A DNA stretch of 64,000 bases from Guadua angustifolia (GCA_036346375.1 CM070511.1:6386001-6450000), one strand, 5' to 3'; shown: positions 1-12,115, counted from the first letter of the stretch. Made by a program: numbers and translations. The notes: a model not told the origin generated them from the letters alone.

Positions 1-1671
1 ATAGGCCCACCTGGCACGAAACCTTCTTACCATTTGTCCCGGTCCAAATCATTTCCCATCCCGGTTTGCATTTATGCAACACATGCCAATGCCCACTTCA
101 TTGCATGAGTAGAACCACACAGGTCGCTACCCCCAATTCCATCTCATGACATCATCGCATTATTCCAAAATGCGTTCCATAATTGTTTAGTCAATATTCT
201 TTTGCAATTTGAAAGTCTTTCAGCGCATACAACATACTAAGCACTAGTCACGGTCTAGCCTCCCGTGTTGGCATTATTATAGCAACCAACGTAAATTCAC
301 ATCTTAGGGTGACAAGGTTTTTAGGGCATAATAACAACATAATCAAGGTGGCATAAACAAGATTGGCATATTAGCTACCATACCCAATTTAATCAATGGT
401 ATTTTTAAATAACATAGCAGGCAATATTTAAATCAAAGTATATTTTGAAATCTCGGAACTAAATGATCAAAGCATGACTATGTGGATCAGTCCAAGCCGG
501 ACATTCCAGATATAACGGCCATCATCCATGCATCTACACAGCAGCTACGTGGATCTTATGGCGCGGTTGGATGAAGATCCAACGGCGGCGGTTACACGGG
601 CGATACCCTATTCACCGAACCTATGTGGCCTCTCTAGAGCCGCACGATTAAGATCTAACGGCAGAGTTCTACCGAAGCTACTCGAGTCTAGGGCTACAGG
701 AAAGGAGGCGTGGCGTTACCTCGGACGTTGGATGGAAATCTGACGGCTGAGGTTGCTCGCAATTGTCGACGAAGAAGCAGCGGCGCTTGGTCACCGGACT
801 TGGGGAAGATGAAGTCGGCGACGGCGTTTCCAGGTGTCTCCGGTCGGAAGAAGTGGCCCCAGCGACGATGCGTGACACGACGAACTCGGCGGAGGTCTCA
901 GATGCGGCGGAGAGTAAGGAATGACAGTGGAAATCAAGGGAGAACCGAGAAGAGGGAAGATGCTACTCCGGTGTGCTCTAGCGAAGGCTACGGTGTACGG
1001 CAGGGCATGAGCGAGTGAGCAAAATGAGCGGAGGAGGGTGCTGCATGCAATGGACTATAACTCCCGCTCGGACATGCCTCGAAACGCGCGCAAATCCACC
1101 GCCCAAATCTTGGCCTACCTACGGCGGCGGCGACGCGGCGCTCCCTCCCGATGCGCTCGGTCACATCCCACCGTTCGATCGCAATCTAACGGCTCAGGTC
1201 TGGCGACGGTTTGGCTAAACGGCGCCACGTGGCGAAATCCTGGCGGTCAGATACTGCGATCCAATGGACATCGAGCACATGCGACGTGGCCAAACTGCAT
1301 CCATCCGATGTAGATCGAATGGTCCAGGACCAGCGGTGCTAGGGTTCGACCGGCGTGTGCACAGTGTTGGGCTCGGCCCAATACTGTAGCTAGGAATTTT
1401 TCCGGTTTTATTAATAAAAATAAATCTAGTAAATCAAAGTAATTATTCAGGGCACCAAAAATACCCGAAAAATTCTAGAAAATATATCAAGGCATTTAGA
1501 GCTTAAATAAAATATTTTTATTTATTTTTGATAATTACTTTTATATTATTTAGTTATTCAAGAGAAGGATAATTTTAGATTAATTTCAATTAAATCCAAA
1601 TAAATCCCAAAAATCCACAAAAATCAATTAACTCCAAAATTTTAATTTAGGTCAAATTTCGGGACGTTACA
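1..1671 (-). repeat. E1 3' LTR, partial
   Basis: This LTR starts on the minus strand at 1671 with TGTAACG, directly after the polypurine tract, and continues off the left edge. Position 1 aligns with 8564 in the 5' LTR. The copies align almost base for base, except that 9043-9920 of the 5' LTR is absent here, with the junction near 479. It contains a perfect G-box palindrome GCCACGTGGC at 1224-1233. The short ORFs over it are not credible genes. Confidence 0.93.
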
Positions 1672-1687
1672 AACCTACCCCCCTTAA
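1672..1687 (-). other. E1 polypurine tract
   Basis: On the minus strand this reads as a purine-rich run containing AAGGGGGGTAGG, immediately before the TGTAACG start of the 3' LTR. It is the expected plus-strand priming site for reverse transcription and fixes the inner border of the 3' LTR. Confidence 0.85.
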
Positions 1688-1699
1688 CAGAATCTCGAC

Positions 1700-2995
1700 C
1701 CCAAGATTCGAAGCTTAACTAGAGAATAGGTTTGGGAATTCCTTTTTTAGATCTTCCTCTCATTCCCAGGTGGCCTCGCTTTCTGTGTGGTTGCTCCACT
1801 GAACTCTGCAAAAGCGGGTTGTCTTGCTCCTTGTTTTCCGATCCACTGTATCCAGAATTTTTATCGGTTGCTCTTTATAGGTCAGGTCTTCCTGTAGTTC
1901 AACTTCTTCCAGTGATGTTTGCTCTTTAGGCACTCGGAGACACTTTTTGAGTTGCAATACATGAAAGACATTCTGTACTCCTGCCAATGACTGCGGTAAC
2001 TCTAGTTGATATGCGACCTCTCCCCTGCGGCTTACGATCTTAAACGGCCCCACATATCTTGGTGCGAGTTTTCCCTTTTTGTGAAACCTCTAGACTCCCT
2101 TAAGAGGCGTAACTCTGAGATACACATAATCTTCTAGCTCAAAGCTCAAATCCCTGCGGCGATTGTCCGCATAACTCTTCTACCTTGACTGCGCGATCTT
2201 CAACCTTTCCCTTATCAGTGCTATTTGCTCTTCGGCTTCTTGGAGTATGTCTGGTCTGAAGACACGACGCTCACCAGTCTCATTCCAATTTAACGGCGTC
2301 CTGCAAGGTCGACCATACAACGCTTCGAAAGGTGACATCTGAAGGTTAGCCTGATAGCTATTGTTGTAACTAAATTCAGCATATGGTAAACATTTATCCC
2401 AAGACATCGTATATGCCAATGCACAGGCCATCAACATATCCTCTAATATCTGATTGACTCTTTACATGCATCCATCTGTTTGCGAGATGATATGTCATCT
2501 TGAAATTCAAGCGGGTGCCCATTGCTGTATGCAATTTATCCCAAAATCTTGAGGTAAATTGGGTACCTCATCGATACTATCTTCTTTGGCACTCCATGCA
2601 AGGCAGCGATTCTTGCCATGTATAGCTCGCCAACTTATCTCCCGAGTAGGTTGTCTTTACCGGTATGAAGTGCGCGACCTCGTCAATCGATCCACGATGA
2701 CCCATATAGAGTCATAACCTCCTTGAGTCCTTGGCAATCCGGTGATAAAATCCATTCCGATTTCCTCCCATTTCCACTCTGGTATTTTTAATGGTTGCAG
2801 AGTCTGTTGTCACCGATGCATAGCTTTGACTCGTTGGCATACATCACATAGTGCTACGTGCTCAGCAACCTCTCTCTTCATATTTGGCCACCAGAACCTC
2901 TCTTTCAAATCTTGGTACATTTTCGCACTTCCTGGGTGAATCGAATACTTGGAGTTGTGAGCTTCTTCCAAGATAATCGCTTTAACTCCTTTTTG
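1700..2995 (-). pseudogene. E1 integrase with C-terminal chromodomain, broken
   Basis: Integrase inserts the cDNA into the genome, and the chromodomain at its end is thought to guide this to particular chromatin. Read leftward, there is a zinc-binding HHCC region with CDVCQRVK near 2840, then core fragments with MDFITGLPRT and a later QTDG motif. The C-terminal core piece (2180-2437) includes MSPFEALYGRPCRTPLNW. The GPF/Y module and chromodomain (1760-2053) include VFHVLQLKKCLRVPK and VQWSNHTESEATWE. Several frameshifts and stops separate these blocks, so no integrase can be made. The family assignment is secure from the motif order. Confidence 0.9.
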
Positions 2996-4713
2996 TTAGG
3001 TACACAAATGCGCTCTTTCATCCTAGCGTGCCTTGTTAGCTCAAACTTAAATTCTTTTGCTTGGCCTTCCTCCATTTTGGATTTGATTCGCCCGATCTTC
3101 TCATCATTCTTCTGACCTTCTCTAATCTGGTCCTCCAAGATAGGCTTTACCTCCAAAGCGGCTACAAATCCTTCCGGAATAACTTCCAATTTCAACCTCT
3201 GAAGATCCTTGCACAATCCTCCCTGGCTTTCTCCTACTATCATATGTAGACTATGATTTTTCCGACTCAAGGCATCAGCCACTACATTGGCTTTGCCGGG
3301 ATGATAATGGATACCCATGTTGTAATCCTTAATCAGTTCTAACCATCTCCTTTGCCTCATGTTCAGTCGATTGGGTGAAAATGTATTTAAGGCTTTTATG
3401 GTGCAGATACACCTCACACTGCTACCAATAAGATAGTGACGCCATATTTTCAGGGCATGCACTACGGCTGCTAGTTCTAGATCATGCGTCGGGTAATTCC
3501 CTTCATGTGGCCTTAATTGCCTTGAGGCATAGGCTACTACCTTTCCGTTTTGCATCAATACGCATCCAAGCCCTTGGCGTGATGCATCGCAGTAAATATC
3601 AAAACTTTGGTGCACATCTGGTTGAACTAACACTGGTGCTGATGTCAGTCGTTTCTTCAATTCTTGAAAACTCTTCTCACAGTCTGGTGTCCAGACAAAC
3701 TTCTTCTCCTTCTTCAACAATTGCGTAAGAGGTCTAGCAATTGTCGAAAATCCTTCTATAAATCGGCGGTAATACCCAGCCATCCCAAGAAAACTTCAAA
3801 TCTGCATAACCGTCCTCGGTGGTTCCCAATGCAGTACTATCTCAACCTTGCTTGGGTCCACTGCAATTCCCTCGGCGGTCATTACATGCCCTAGGAATTC
3901 TACCTTGCTCTTCCAAAAGTCACATTTACTGAATTTTGCATATAGTTATTGCTCCCTTAACTTTTCTAAAACTAATCTCAAATGTTGGGCGTGCTCTTCA
4001 TCCGTCCTTGAGTAAACCAGAATATCGTCTATGAACACGACCACAAACTTATCTAAATATTCCATGAATACTTTATTCATCAAGTTCATAAAGTATGCTG
4101 GCGCATTTGTCAATCTAAATGACATAACAGTGAACTCATAGTGTCCATATCTTGAAGAAAATGCAGTCTTGGGTATGTCCTCTGTCTTAATCTTCAATTG
4201 GTGGTATCATGATCTAAGGTCAATCTTAGAGAAAACTCCTGCACCTCTTAACTGATCAAATAAGTCATCTATTCTGGGCAACGGGTATTTATTCTTTATC
4301 GTTACTTCATTAAGTGCACGATAATCTACACACATCCGAAAACTCCCATCCTTCTTCTTGACGAACAGAACCGGCGCTCCCCATGGTGATGAGCTCGGCC
4401 TGATGAATCCTTTTTCCAATAACTCCTCAATCTGTTTCTTCATCTCAACCAGTTCTTCGGTGGACATCCGATATGGTCTCTTTGCTATTGGTGCTGTTCC
4501 AGGCACTAAATCAATTACAAACTCTATGTCTCTGTCTGGTGGCATTCCTGGTAGTTCCTCGGGAAAAACATCTGGGTACTCACTGGCTACTGGCACATCT
4601 CTTATACTAACGGTCTCCAGATTGTTTACTAACATCTGTCCTTCTTGAACTGCCATTGCTTGAATTTCCACTTTTCTACCATCAGGGCTCTGAATAGACA
4701 CAACTCTTCGCAT
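2995..4713 (-). pseudogene. E1 reverse transcriptase and RNase H, broken
   Basis: This copies retrotransposon RNA into DNA and degrades the RNA strand. The RT start (4207-4713) shows the linker YPDVFPEELPGMPPDRD and the fingers KKKDGSFRMCVDYRALN. The catalytic FIDDILVYS block lies within 3946-4197. The RT end and RNase H (2995-3783) show MAGYYRRFIEGF, YCDASRQGLGCVLMQ and HYHPGKANVVADALSRK. These blocks share one frame, separated by stops at about 4207 and 3946, and a frameshift near 2995 leads into integrase. The frame also shifts relative to protease near 4700. The active-site residues survive, but the ORF is interrupted. Confidence 0.93.
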
Positions 4714-5194
4714 GATCTAATCTGACCTTATGCTTAGTCAACCAATCCATTCCCAGGATAACATCCAGGGTTTGGGTATCTAATATAATAAGGTTCGCTA
4801 GGAACTCTACCCCTTTTATTAATAGCTTAATCCCAGAACATCCGACCTTAGAGTGGAGTTCTGATCCAGGGGATTGAACTAGAAGTGTACTTTTAAGGTT
4901 AACAATATCCAGGTCATTTATCATAGCAAAATCTCGAGAAACGAACGAATGTGAAGCTCCGGAATCGAATAACACTGTAGCTGGCACTGAGTTGACAAGG
5001 AACTTACCGAGCACGACGTCCGTGGCATTCTGGACTTCGTCTGCGAAAATGTGATTAATCTTGCCTCGCGTGAATGCTTGCGGTGTGGCTCCAGCTTGGG
5101 TAGATCCTCGGCTTCCTCCCTGGGCAGGAGTTTTAGCTGGCGTGTTTCCTAAGTTGAAACGCACTGGTGTCACTCCTCCCTTCTTTGGGCACAC
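4682..5194 (-). pseudogene. E1 aspartic protease region
   Basis: This is the retropepsin-like protease that would process the gag-pol polyprotein. The active-site motif VLFDSGASHSFVS is visible, with the conserved ILGMDWLTKHK block further on. It continues in the same frame as gag, so gag and protease were one reading frame. A one-base shift near 4700 separates it from RT. The upstream gag stops mean this product would not be made. Confidence 0.9.
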
Positions 5195-6181
5195 ATTGGC
5201 GAAATGCCCAGTATCATTGCAATTGTAGCAGCGTCTTCCTGATATCTGCTAGTTTCTCTGTTACGATTAATACCCGATCGAGTCTGGGATTTGTCTCTTG
5301 GTCTCGTCATTGGCGGTGGTGTCGACCTTTGCTTCCTGCTGAAATTTGGAGAATTGTTGAGGTATCATCCTTGGTTTCTGATGACCTTGACGTCCTCCCT
5401 GCTGGGCCATGCGGCGTTTGCGATTATCGTCAAGCTCCTTGCGCTTATGCTCCAGTATAAGTGCCTTATTTACCAGTTCTTGAAAATCAGGGAAGGTGTG
5501 TGTGATCAATCCCACCTGCAATCCAGTGTTAAGTCCCTTCATGAAACGGGATTGTCTGGCCTTGTCGGTTGCTACGTCTTCTGGAGCGTAGCGTACCAAT
5601 TACGTGAATTTATTCAAATAATCGGCCACTGTCTGGCCTCCTTGTTTCAGCGCTCTAAACTCTTCCTTTTTCAGTTCCATAATACCTTCTAGTACGTGGT
5701 ATTGACGAATGGCTATGGTGAATTCTTCCCAGGTGATTTCCTGTGGGTTTTCCTGCGATGCGTAGTAGTTTTCCCACCACTCAGCTGCTGTTCCTTCTAG
5801 CTGATGAGAGGCATAAAGCACCCTCTCATTTCCATCACATTGTGTTATATGTAATTTCCTCTCGATGGTCCTTAACCAGTCATTTGCCTCTAACGGGCAA
5901 GCATTGCCTGAGAAAGTAGGCGAACGTGTCCTCATAAACTCGGACAATCTCGAGTAGGGATGTGGCCCATTGTTAATAGCTTGGTTGTTGGCGACTGCTT
6001 TTGTGTTGGTTTGTTGTACGGTTGCCATCATGGTCTGCATTAACTGCGTTTGTGCTGTGAGAAAAGCTCCCAGATTCTGCATGTCAACTGGTGGTGCTGC
6101 CTATGGAGGTGGTGTATTGCTCTGACTGCCTCCTTGACGTGAACCACTGCCTCCGGTTCCGGTGTTGCGAGTATTCACCAT
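5195..6181 (-). pseudogene. E1 gag with zinc knuckle, interrupted by stops
   Basis: Gag forms the virus-like particle that packages the element RNA. The start is taken at the ATG at 6181 (MVNTRNTG). The retrotransposon gag domain follows, with ANDWLRTIERKLHITQC and EWWENYYASQ, and then a basic linker. A CX2CX4HX4C zinc knuckle (CYNCNDTGHFANVC) lies at about 5193-5234. In-frame stops occur at 6101-6103 and 5600-5602, with a cluster near 5246-5269. They are all in one frame, which indicates point decay of a single ORF. Confidence 0.9.
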
Positions 6182-6183
6182 CT

Positions 6184-6470
6184 GCTGATTGCTTCGACGG
6201 TTTAGAGATGAGAGGGAAGGAATAGGCAAGTAGAAGAACTTATATGGGGAAACAGGTGTAACTTAAATCCTTAACATCCATTCAAAGATAATAAATAGGT
6301 ATGGTTGCTTACAAGGGCCTAAGGGCCTTGCAACCTTACCAGCAATCACATCATCAAACCAAATAGTTCATTACAATAGCATGGCGCAACTAAGTTTGAA
6401 TTTTAAAGACGCGACTCATAACAATTGAGTCTCAACGCAAAAATCCCAACAACTACCCGACCCAACGAAC
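6184..6470. other. E1 spacer between extra ORF and gag
   Basis: This is a short leader-like stretch between the end of the upstream extra ORF and the gag start. I see no coding signal or motif in it beyond its position inside the element. Confidence 0.6.
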
Positions 6471-7228
6471 TCAGTCATCCAGCCATTCTGGCTGCGGCTC
6501 GCCTATCACGTACACTGGCGGGTGAGCTGGCATTGGGGCAAACTGATCCCCATGCCCTCCCACTGGTGCTGCTGGGGGCTCCACTGGCTGCTGGTCCTCT
6601 GGCGCGGGCTCTGGCTCCTGCTCCTCTGGCTCCTCCTCATCCTCGTCATCAAGCTCCATGACGGCCTCAGGCTCCCCCTGACCGTAGAGGGCCTCCTCTA
6701 GCTCGGCGATCCTCTGCACAGCGTGCATCCTGGTCTCTCGCAGGGCCACCTCGATCTCCTCCAAGGCACGGTACACAGCCTGCAGCTCCACAGTAGTAGC
6801 ATCCATGACCTCCTCTTGAGCGCGGTGAACCGGCCCAAGTGTACGACGGCAGCGTCGTCCTCCAGCTCCAAGCGCGCCTGGAGGGGTCCACCTGCGTGCG
6901 GGTGCACAAGGAAAGCAGTGTCCCACAGCTCGAAGCCGTAGTCCCTGCTAACCCTACGCAGCGCTACCCGGGCACACTCCTATATGCCTGCCTCGTAGCT
7001 GGCCTGCCTCACCGAGAGGTGGAGCGGACGGCTGGCACGCGCATTCTCTTGCGCGTACAGGGTGAGGGTCGTCTCCCAGCCACGGTTGATCCCGTTGACC
7101 ACCCAGGTGCGGGACCGATAAAGAGGGCGGTCGAAGCCTCCCAGCACCTGGAGCATCCTCCAAAGCTCCGCTGCATAACCTCCGTGACACTCGCCGAAGG
7201 AGTGAACCATCCGCATCTGCCAAAGCAA
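6471..7228 (-). pseudogene. E1 extra ORF upstream of gag (orf0-like), frameshifted
   Basis: A coding-like region on the element sense strand lies between the primer site and gag. The first part (6980-7228) includes HSFGECHGGYAAELWRML and RSRTWVVNGINRGWETTLTL. The middle continues in another frame near 6698-6979. The last part (6471-6830) has a helical stretch (VELQAVYRALEEIEVALRE) followed by an acidic, proline-rich tail. E3 has an extra ORF in the same place with a comparable RETR/VETRRRM helical block. Extra ORFs before gag (called orf0) have been described in some rice gypsy elements; assignment to that class is inferred. The function is unknown. At least one frameshift breaks it. Confidence 0.65.
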
Positions 7229-7413
7229 CGCGTCAGTACTAAAATTTTAAAAGAATACAAAAGTAATAGCAAAATGCAGCATAGGTATGAAGTAAGGAAG
7301 AAAGGATAAGTCAAGATTTCATTGATTATTCTTGCACAGTTTTAATTTTTGAAATTAGGTTTTATCTTCCTAATTCGACCATTCTAACTAGGGTTAAGTC
7401 CTACAGTCAGTAT

Positions 7414-7426
7414 GGCTCTGAAACCA
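7414..7426 (-). other. E1 primer binding site (initiator tRNA-Met-like)
   Basis: On the minus strand this reads TGGTTTCAGAGCC, one base off the plant initiator tRNA-Met site TGGTATCAGAGCC. It lies four bases (GAGT) inside the 5' LTR border at 7431. It primes minus-strand DNA synthesis and confirms the orientation. Confidence 0.88.
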
Positions 7427-7430
7427 ACTC

Positions 7431-10400
7431 TGTCGGGATCCGAATCTGCAAATCCGGACCCTCTATGTATTCTGTACTAGTCCAGGATCACGCTAGTACA
7501 CACAGGATGAACAGTGTTGAAGTACCACAATCATACACAACGGAATTAATAATTAAGTACTTCAAACATGAATATAAACAAGTTACACGACCATATGGTC
7601 ACCTTACACTAATTCGCCACGCAGGGCGATAAATAACAAAGTAGCACAAGTTCAATAGCGGAAGCAAAAGTACGTCAATGAACCCCTCATTCTGCCATAG
7701 GCAACTGACGAGGCTCAACCTTAATCCTCCAGACCTTCGTTAAACTCCTCCTCCCATGCTGGTGTTGCTTCTTCTTCTGAGGTTTTTGTCGAAGCAAGGG
7801 TGAGTATACAACATACTCAACAAGTCATGCACAATGCAGTTCTATTACTACATGCATGGCTTATTCCAAGGGAAAGGCTTAAATGGTTATTTTGCATAAA
7901 GAAGCATTTCTTTTAACAAATACTCTTAATTAGATTAAAAGCGTAAAACCATTACTATAATAATTTATTCCTCAATTCTTTTCCCAAGAGTTTCGCACAC
8001 AGCTCTAAGTTTGATTCATCAGTCTTTGGCACACAGCCACCCATTCCACAATTTATTTTGAAAATCTAACTCTTGATTGTAATCCCCGAGCATTGTCCAG
8101 TACCGCGGACGCGGCTTTTCGAATAGATTTAACACACACTTTGCAGAGGCTGTACATTTCACCCACAGGATACAGTCGCTCACCACACAGGTGATTGATT
8201 GCAACAAAGTCTTTCAGAGACTAATACTTAACCTGTGAACCTCTCCAGTATTGCCTTTCTAACACTTCCCTCACTCAGAGCCAAAGTTTAGAATCAAGCG
8301 AATACTGTTGAATGGGTACCAAGCCGTAGCACAGGTACGCTTCCCCACACAGTTACACTCGTGTGTAACTGTCACCCCGAGGTGTCAAAGGAAAGATATC
8401 AGAACCCTACTAAACTAGGTCTGTCCCATACCAGACAAGTGGTTGTACGAGAAACTCAGTTCAAAGGTTCACAAGGTGAAGTCCTTAACTGTCCCGGGCA
8501 AGACATCCATTCTATATTTCTCGGCACACAGCCTTTACAATCTTTAGTACATCCCGTTGCCACATAGGCCCACCTGGCACGAAACCTTCTTACCATTTGC
8601 CCCGGTCCAAATCATTTCCCACCCCGGTTTGCATTTATGCAACACATGCCAATGCCCACTTCATTGCATGAGTAGAACCACACAGGTCGCTACCCCCAAT
8701 TCCATCTCATGACATCATCGCATTATTCCAACATGTGTTCCATAATTGTTTAGTCAATATTCTTTTGCAATTTGAAAGTCTTTCAGCGCATACAACATAC
8801 TAAGCACTAGTCACGGTCTAGCCTCCCGTGTTGGCATTATTATAGCAACCAACGTAAATTAACATCTTAGGGTGACAAGGTTTTTAGGGCATAATAACAA
8901 CATAATCAAGGTGGCATAAACAAGATTGGCATATTAGCTACCATACCCAATTTAATCAATGGTATTTTTAAATAACAGAGCATGCAATATTTAAATCAAA
9001 GTATATTTTGAAATCTCGGAACAAAATGATCAAAGCATGACTTGCCTTCGAAAAGTAGTTGATCTTGATCATAGATTTGCGATGGGTCTTCAAATTCTTC
9101 CCCGACAGTTCCCGTCAATTCGGAGTCTATGCGCATTCAAGCGATCATACAATGAATACTCGATACAGACAACAACATCAACTCTAAAAATAAATTAAAA
9201 TTCATTAATAAATAGTTTACATTTTTACAAATTTTTAGGAACTAGAATCGCTCAAATCGGAGCTAAGACGCAAAAGTTATAGCATTTATAAGTTTTGGAA
9301 AATCTAATAAAAGAAAAACCGAATTAATCCCTTTATTCTTCTACTGGAAATCCAATTAAATCCCTCGGCTTGACACGTGTCAGCACCAGAGTGAGCCACG
9401 TCGCTCTCGGGCTGACATGTGGGCCCGAGATGATGTCATCTCGACGTCGGCACCACGGCGTCATTACATCGACAAGTGGGCCCGATGAACGATACTCGGT
9501 CCACTCATCACCGACCACGCGGCGCCGCCGAACGGTCCACGCGGCTCCAAGATTTTTCGCCCGTTGGATCTAAATCCAACGGTCGGTCATCGCACGGTCG
9601 ACCCACCCACGCGGCGACATCCACGCCGCCCATTTCAAATCCTACGCCTTGGATCAGACTCAACGATCAGCCTTGACCTAGCGACGTGGACATCCCGGTG
9701 AGTGACACGTGCATGCATCATGGCCGAACATCCAAGAATCAACGGCTACGGTTTATCGCGGCTAAGTTACCGAAGAGATTCATGGCAAAATCTCGGCCAC
9801 AGATCTATGATTCAACGGACATTATCAAACACGTCGACCTGGGACTACGTGGACGTACCTCCACGGTTGGATGACGATCCAACGGCCACCGATACCCGAG
9901 CGATGTGCTGCTACCGAGCCTACGTGGCGTAGTCCAAGCCGAACATTCCAGATCTAACGGCCATCATCCATGCATCTACACAGCAGCTACATGGGTCTTA
10001 TGGCGCGGTTGGATGAAGATCCAACGGCGGCGGTTACCCGGGCAATACCCTATTCACCGAACCTATGTGGCCTCACTAGAGCTGCGCGATTAAGATCTAA
10101 CGGCAGAGATCTACCGAAGCTACTCGAGTCTAGGGCTACAGGAAAGGAGGTGTGGCGTTACCTCGGACGTTAGATGGAAATCTGATGGCTGAGGTTGCTC
10201 GCGATTGTCGACGAAGAAGCAGCGGCGCTTGGTCACCGGACTTGGGGAAGATGAAGTCGGCGACAGCGTTTCCGGGCATCTCCGGTCGGAAGAAGTGGCC
10301 CCAGCGACGAGGCGTGACACGGTGAACTCGGCGGAGGTCTCAAATGCGGCGGAGAGTAAGGAATGACGGTGGAAATCAAGGGAGAACCGAGAAGAGGGAA

Positions 10401-11120
10401 GATGCTACTCCGGTGAGCTCTAGCGAAGGCTACGGTGTAAGGCAGGGCACGAGCGAGTGAGCAAAATGAGCGAAGGAGGGTGCTGCATGCAATGGACTAT
10501 AACTCCCGCTCGGACATGCCTCGATACGCGCGCAAATCCACCGCCCAAATCTTCGCATCCCATGGCGGCAACGGCGGCGATCGCTCCTCCCGATGCGCTC
10601 GGTCACATCCCACCGTTCGATCGCAATCTAACGGCTCAGGTCTGGCGACGGTTTGGCTAAACGGCGCCACGTGGTGAAATCCTGGGGGTCAGATACTGCG
10701 ATCCAACGGACATCGAGCACATGCGACGTGGCCAAACTGCATCCATCCGATGTAGATCGAACGATCCAGGACCAGCGGCGCTAGGGTTCGACCGGCGTGC
10801 GCACAGTGGTGGGCTTGGCCCAATCATCAGAGTGGGCATTTTTAGGTTTTATCAATAAAATAAATCTAGTAAATCAAAGTAATTATTTAGGGCACTAAAA
10901 TACTGAAAAATTCTAGAAAAATTCGAGAAAATATTTCAAGGCATTTAGAGCTTAAATAAAATATTTTTATTTATTTTTGATAATTACTTTTATATTATTT
11001 AGTTATTCAAGGGAAGGATAATTTTAGATTAATTTTAATTAAATCCGAATAAATCCCAAAAATCCACAAAAATCAATTAACTCCAAAAATTTAATTTAGG
11101 TCAAATTTCGGGACATTACA
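7431..11120 (-). repeat. E1 5' LTR, 3690 bp
   Basis: This LTR is bounded on the minus strand by TGTAATG at 11120 and CCCGACA at 7431. It is the complete copy and contains 9043-9920, which the 3' LTR lacks. The segment 9370-10760 is GC-rich and holds repeated ATCYAACGG-type motifs, a perfect palindrome GACACGTGTC (9372-9381), and several ACGTGG cores. I see no protein-coding gene in it. The transcription start within the LTR is not identifiable by eye. Confidence 0.94.
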
Positions 11121-11193
11121 TCTGTTGACCAACTAAATAGATACCAACGATGACTCCTAATCTCTAAGTAGGTTAAGTCCTAATCCCATTCAA

Positions 11194-11395
11194 GGATATG
11201 TGGTTTGGGCAAGTTCCTAAGCCATTGTACAACTCTAGAGAAAATTTCGGCAGCATCTCCCCGCTATTCTCTACATACACGTCTCGACAACAGGTCAAGA
11301 GGGATGTGTATCCGGAGAACACTAGGGTGACGCTACCGAAATCTACTCTGGAGTTATACAACAGCTCAAGAACATGCTTGAACCACATATCCTCG
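11194..11395. repeat. Imperfect inverted repeat, arms about 100 bp
   Basis: The left arm runs from GGATATGTGG to about CTCGACAAC at 11295. The right arm is its reverse complement and ends in CCACATATCC. Both arms contain a block resembling AATTTCGGCAGCATCTCC. The same palindrome, with its right arm cut off, occurs at 39672-39809 next to the tnp2 gene. This suggests subterminal repeats of one CACTA family. The similar peptides read on both strands here come from the palindrome, not from genes. Confidence 0.8.
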
Positions 11396-11399
11396 AACT

Positions 11400-12115
11400 A
11401 TCCAAAAAATATGGACAATTCAAGATTGCTTGCTAATAAATAAGCCATTTCGATCGGCATATTTATAAACAAGCACTCTTGAACAAGAGACGTAGGTTAC
11501 ACAACCTAAACTCTAACATCATGCTGAGATAAAAAATAAAGGTAACAGTCAATGTGGATTGTTGAATAAAATGAATATATATTTGCTCTCAGATTAGGGC
11601 TCATTCGAAGATATTAAATCTTCAACCTCAATCATGAATGGGCTAAACAATTAATTTAATGAATAAGGTCTTGAACCCTTTCCACTTTAACATGCACAAT
11701 AAAGAATCGACAAAATTTCACTGTTATTATGTACTAATCAAATCCAGGTCAGGTAAAGGTGTGAACTAAACCAAGAGTTCACGTTCTAATAACAACAAGA
11801 AGACAGTAGCTACCAAATCAACTAAAACAGTGAAGTACAGTAGCTAGCCAATACTGTAACCAAACCAGGAACTATATAGATCAGTAGCAAATTGTTTTCT
11901 ACCAGCATGTAAATAACAGTTTAGTAATTTCTTTCCAAAATCAGATTACTAGTAGCTTTACATGAAGTCTATCAGTTCAAGACCTATTTCACAAGATTAA
12001 TTGCCTTAATCATCAAGATACCCGTTATCATCATTGAGCAAGTCCCACAAACAATAGAGGATAGATAGAGGGCAATCTGCAATATATATATACTCACAAA
12101 GGAACAGCACTCTGA
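11400..12115. other. Non-coding stretch, nothing recognised
   Basis: This is AT-rich sequence without a convincing ORF, RNA gene or repeat boundary. It probably belongs to the surrounding CACTA-like DNA. Confidence 0.5.

Larger units (their letters stand above)
1..11120 (-). mobile_element. E1: Tekay/Del-like Ty3-gypsy retrotransposon (3' end beyond window)
   Basis: This is a nearly complete LTR retrotransposon read on the minus strand. From right to left it has a 5' LTR (7431-11120), a tRNA-Met-like primer binding site, an extra ORF, gag, protease, RT, RNase H, integrase with a chromodomain, a polypurine tract, and a 3' LTR running off the window. Both LTRs begin TGTAA. The chromodomain and long LTRs place it among chromoviruses, and Tekay/Del is the best lineage guess. 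gag and pol carry many stops and frameshifts, so the copy is non-functional. The two LTRs are very similar by eye apart from one large deletion, which suggests a fairly young insertion. Confidence 0.92.
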
